Source: Chryseobacterium flavum
GTDB lineage: Bacteria; Bacteroidota; Bacteroidia; Flavobacteriales; Weeksellaceae
DNA length: 64,000 nt
NCBI RefSeq assembly: GCF_003385595.1
Contig: NZ_QNUE01000002.1
Coordinates: 186,001-250,000 of the forward strand
Reading direction: 5' to 3'
The notes below the pieces were generated by a model. The model saw nothing but the letters and a program-made list of their open reading frames with translations, ran no database searches and was not told the DNA's origin. Position numbers and translations under genes: made by a program. Positions 63,635 through 64,000 of the stretch are shown here, piece by piece. Within the stretch, counting starts at the first letter, position 1. Each line of letters starts with the position of its first letter.

Positions 63635-64000
63635 ATGAATAAAATTCTACTTTCTTATCTTTCTTTTCTTCTTCTCTTCATATCAGGCATAGTATTCAGC
63701 CAGACTTATCAACTTATTGGAAATCCGGTCAATACAACAGGATGGACAATGGTCTCGCCAACACAAATAAATGGTGATTTTGTTCAGCTGACTCCGGATA
63801 CAAATAACCAATCCGGCTCAATCCGGCTCAATGACCCTATTAATCTGAAATACTGTGATAAATGGAGAGTAGAATTTGATTTCAGAATGGATTCTAACCA
63901 AACCTCCAACGGGGACGGAATTGCTTTCTGGTATCTGGCAAATCCACCTGTTGCCAGTGTATTAGGCTCCGGCCTTGGAGTTTCTCAGAATGCAGTAGGA
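63635..64000 (+). CDS. Secreted lectin-like protein (5' part, cut by window end)
   Basis: 122 codons are present. Signal peptide MNKILLSYLSFLLLFISGI ending near FSQ, then TYQLIGNPVNTTGWTMVSP and KWRVEFDFRMDSNQTSNGDGIAFWYL, the pattern of bacterial L-type (legume-like) lectin domains. In flavobacteria such proteins usually carry T9SS or gliding-associated C-terminal domains, which would be beyond the window. With the two T9SS proteins upstream it makes a group of likely surface adhesins. Confidence 0.75.
   Translation, partial: MNKILLSYLSFLLLFISGIVFSQTYQLIGNPVNTTGWTMVSPTQINGDFVQLTPDTNNQSGSIRLNDPINLKYCDKWRVEFDFRMDSNQTSNGDGIAFWYLANPPVASVLGSGLGVSQNAVG

Noticed and set aside
1..64000. CRISPR arrays, tRNA/rRNA genes, insertion sequences, phage genes
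   Set aside because: No regularly spaced repeats, no tRNA T-arm signature in a cloverleaf context, and no transposase, integrase or phage protein was seen.

Overview
The window is a low-GC chromosomal segment of a flavobacterium (Bacteroidota, Flavobacteriales), most likely Chryseobacterium or a close relative. The evidence is a SusC/RagA-type TonB-linked receptor, proteins with the gliding-motility-type (type B) T9SS C-terminal domain, many copies of the Bacteroidota -7 promoter element TAnnTTTG, several TTG starts, and the rimP-nusA-infB and dnaB proteins. Genus-level assignment is inference; no rRNA or tRNA gene was seen.

Layout. (1) 1-1923: 5' part of a SusC-like receptor gene, minus strand, cut by the window edge. 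(2) 2514-7246: rimP-nusA-infB operon, minus strand, with a well-formed promoter and a terminator-like hairpin in its leader. (3) 7461-38971: a large surface-polysaccharide (O-antigen/S-layer-glycan type) locus. It starts with nucleotide-sugar genes (ugd, rmlB, rmlA), then a Wzm/Wzt ABC exporter whose ATPase carries a C-terminal extension, then fdtA/fdtC/fdtB-like genes for an N-acylated 3-amino-3,6-dideoxyhexose. Eleven glycosyltransferase genes follow (one with two GT domains), with a glutamine-hydrolysing amidotransferase, two acyltransferase-3 proteins, an MBOAT/SGNH pair, a methyltransferase, a dedicated KAS III plus acyl carrier protein, and further hexapeptide acyltransferases. No Wzx/Wzy pair and no rmlC/rmlD were seen, which fits ABC-dependent export and a non-rhamnose use of the dTDP-sugar. 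(4) 39298-42712: a carbonic anhydrase - small exported protein - SulP transporter - carbonic anhydrase cluster, likely for bicarbonate handling. (5) 42794-47858: pth, two related lipoproteins and three tandem paralogous secreted proteins, all minus strand. (6) 48219-51587: mfd. (7) 51830-56040: small exported proteins, a GH3-family protein and an MFS exporter. (8) 56538-61143: two paralogous T9SS type B surface proteins, each behind a nearly identical 70-bp promoter block. (9) 61297-63467: dnaB and rnhA. (10) 63635-64000: start of a secreted lectin-like protein, cut by the window edge.

How the parts work together: nucleotide sugars feed the glycosyltransferases, the chain is decorated by acyl, methyl and possibly amide groups, and Wzm/Wzt exports it. 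The T9SS proteins, lipoproteins and SusC-like receptor add to an envelope-rich region. The most notable non-genic signals are the leader hairpin of rimP-nusA-infB, the duplicated 70-bp promoter with an inner TTAACGTTAA palindrome, and promoter elements lying only about 4 nt upstream of the dnaB and GH3 start codons. Promoter calls rest on matches to the published Bacteroidota consensus read by eye.
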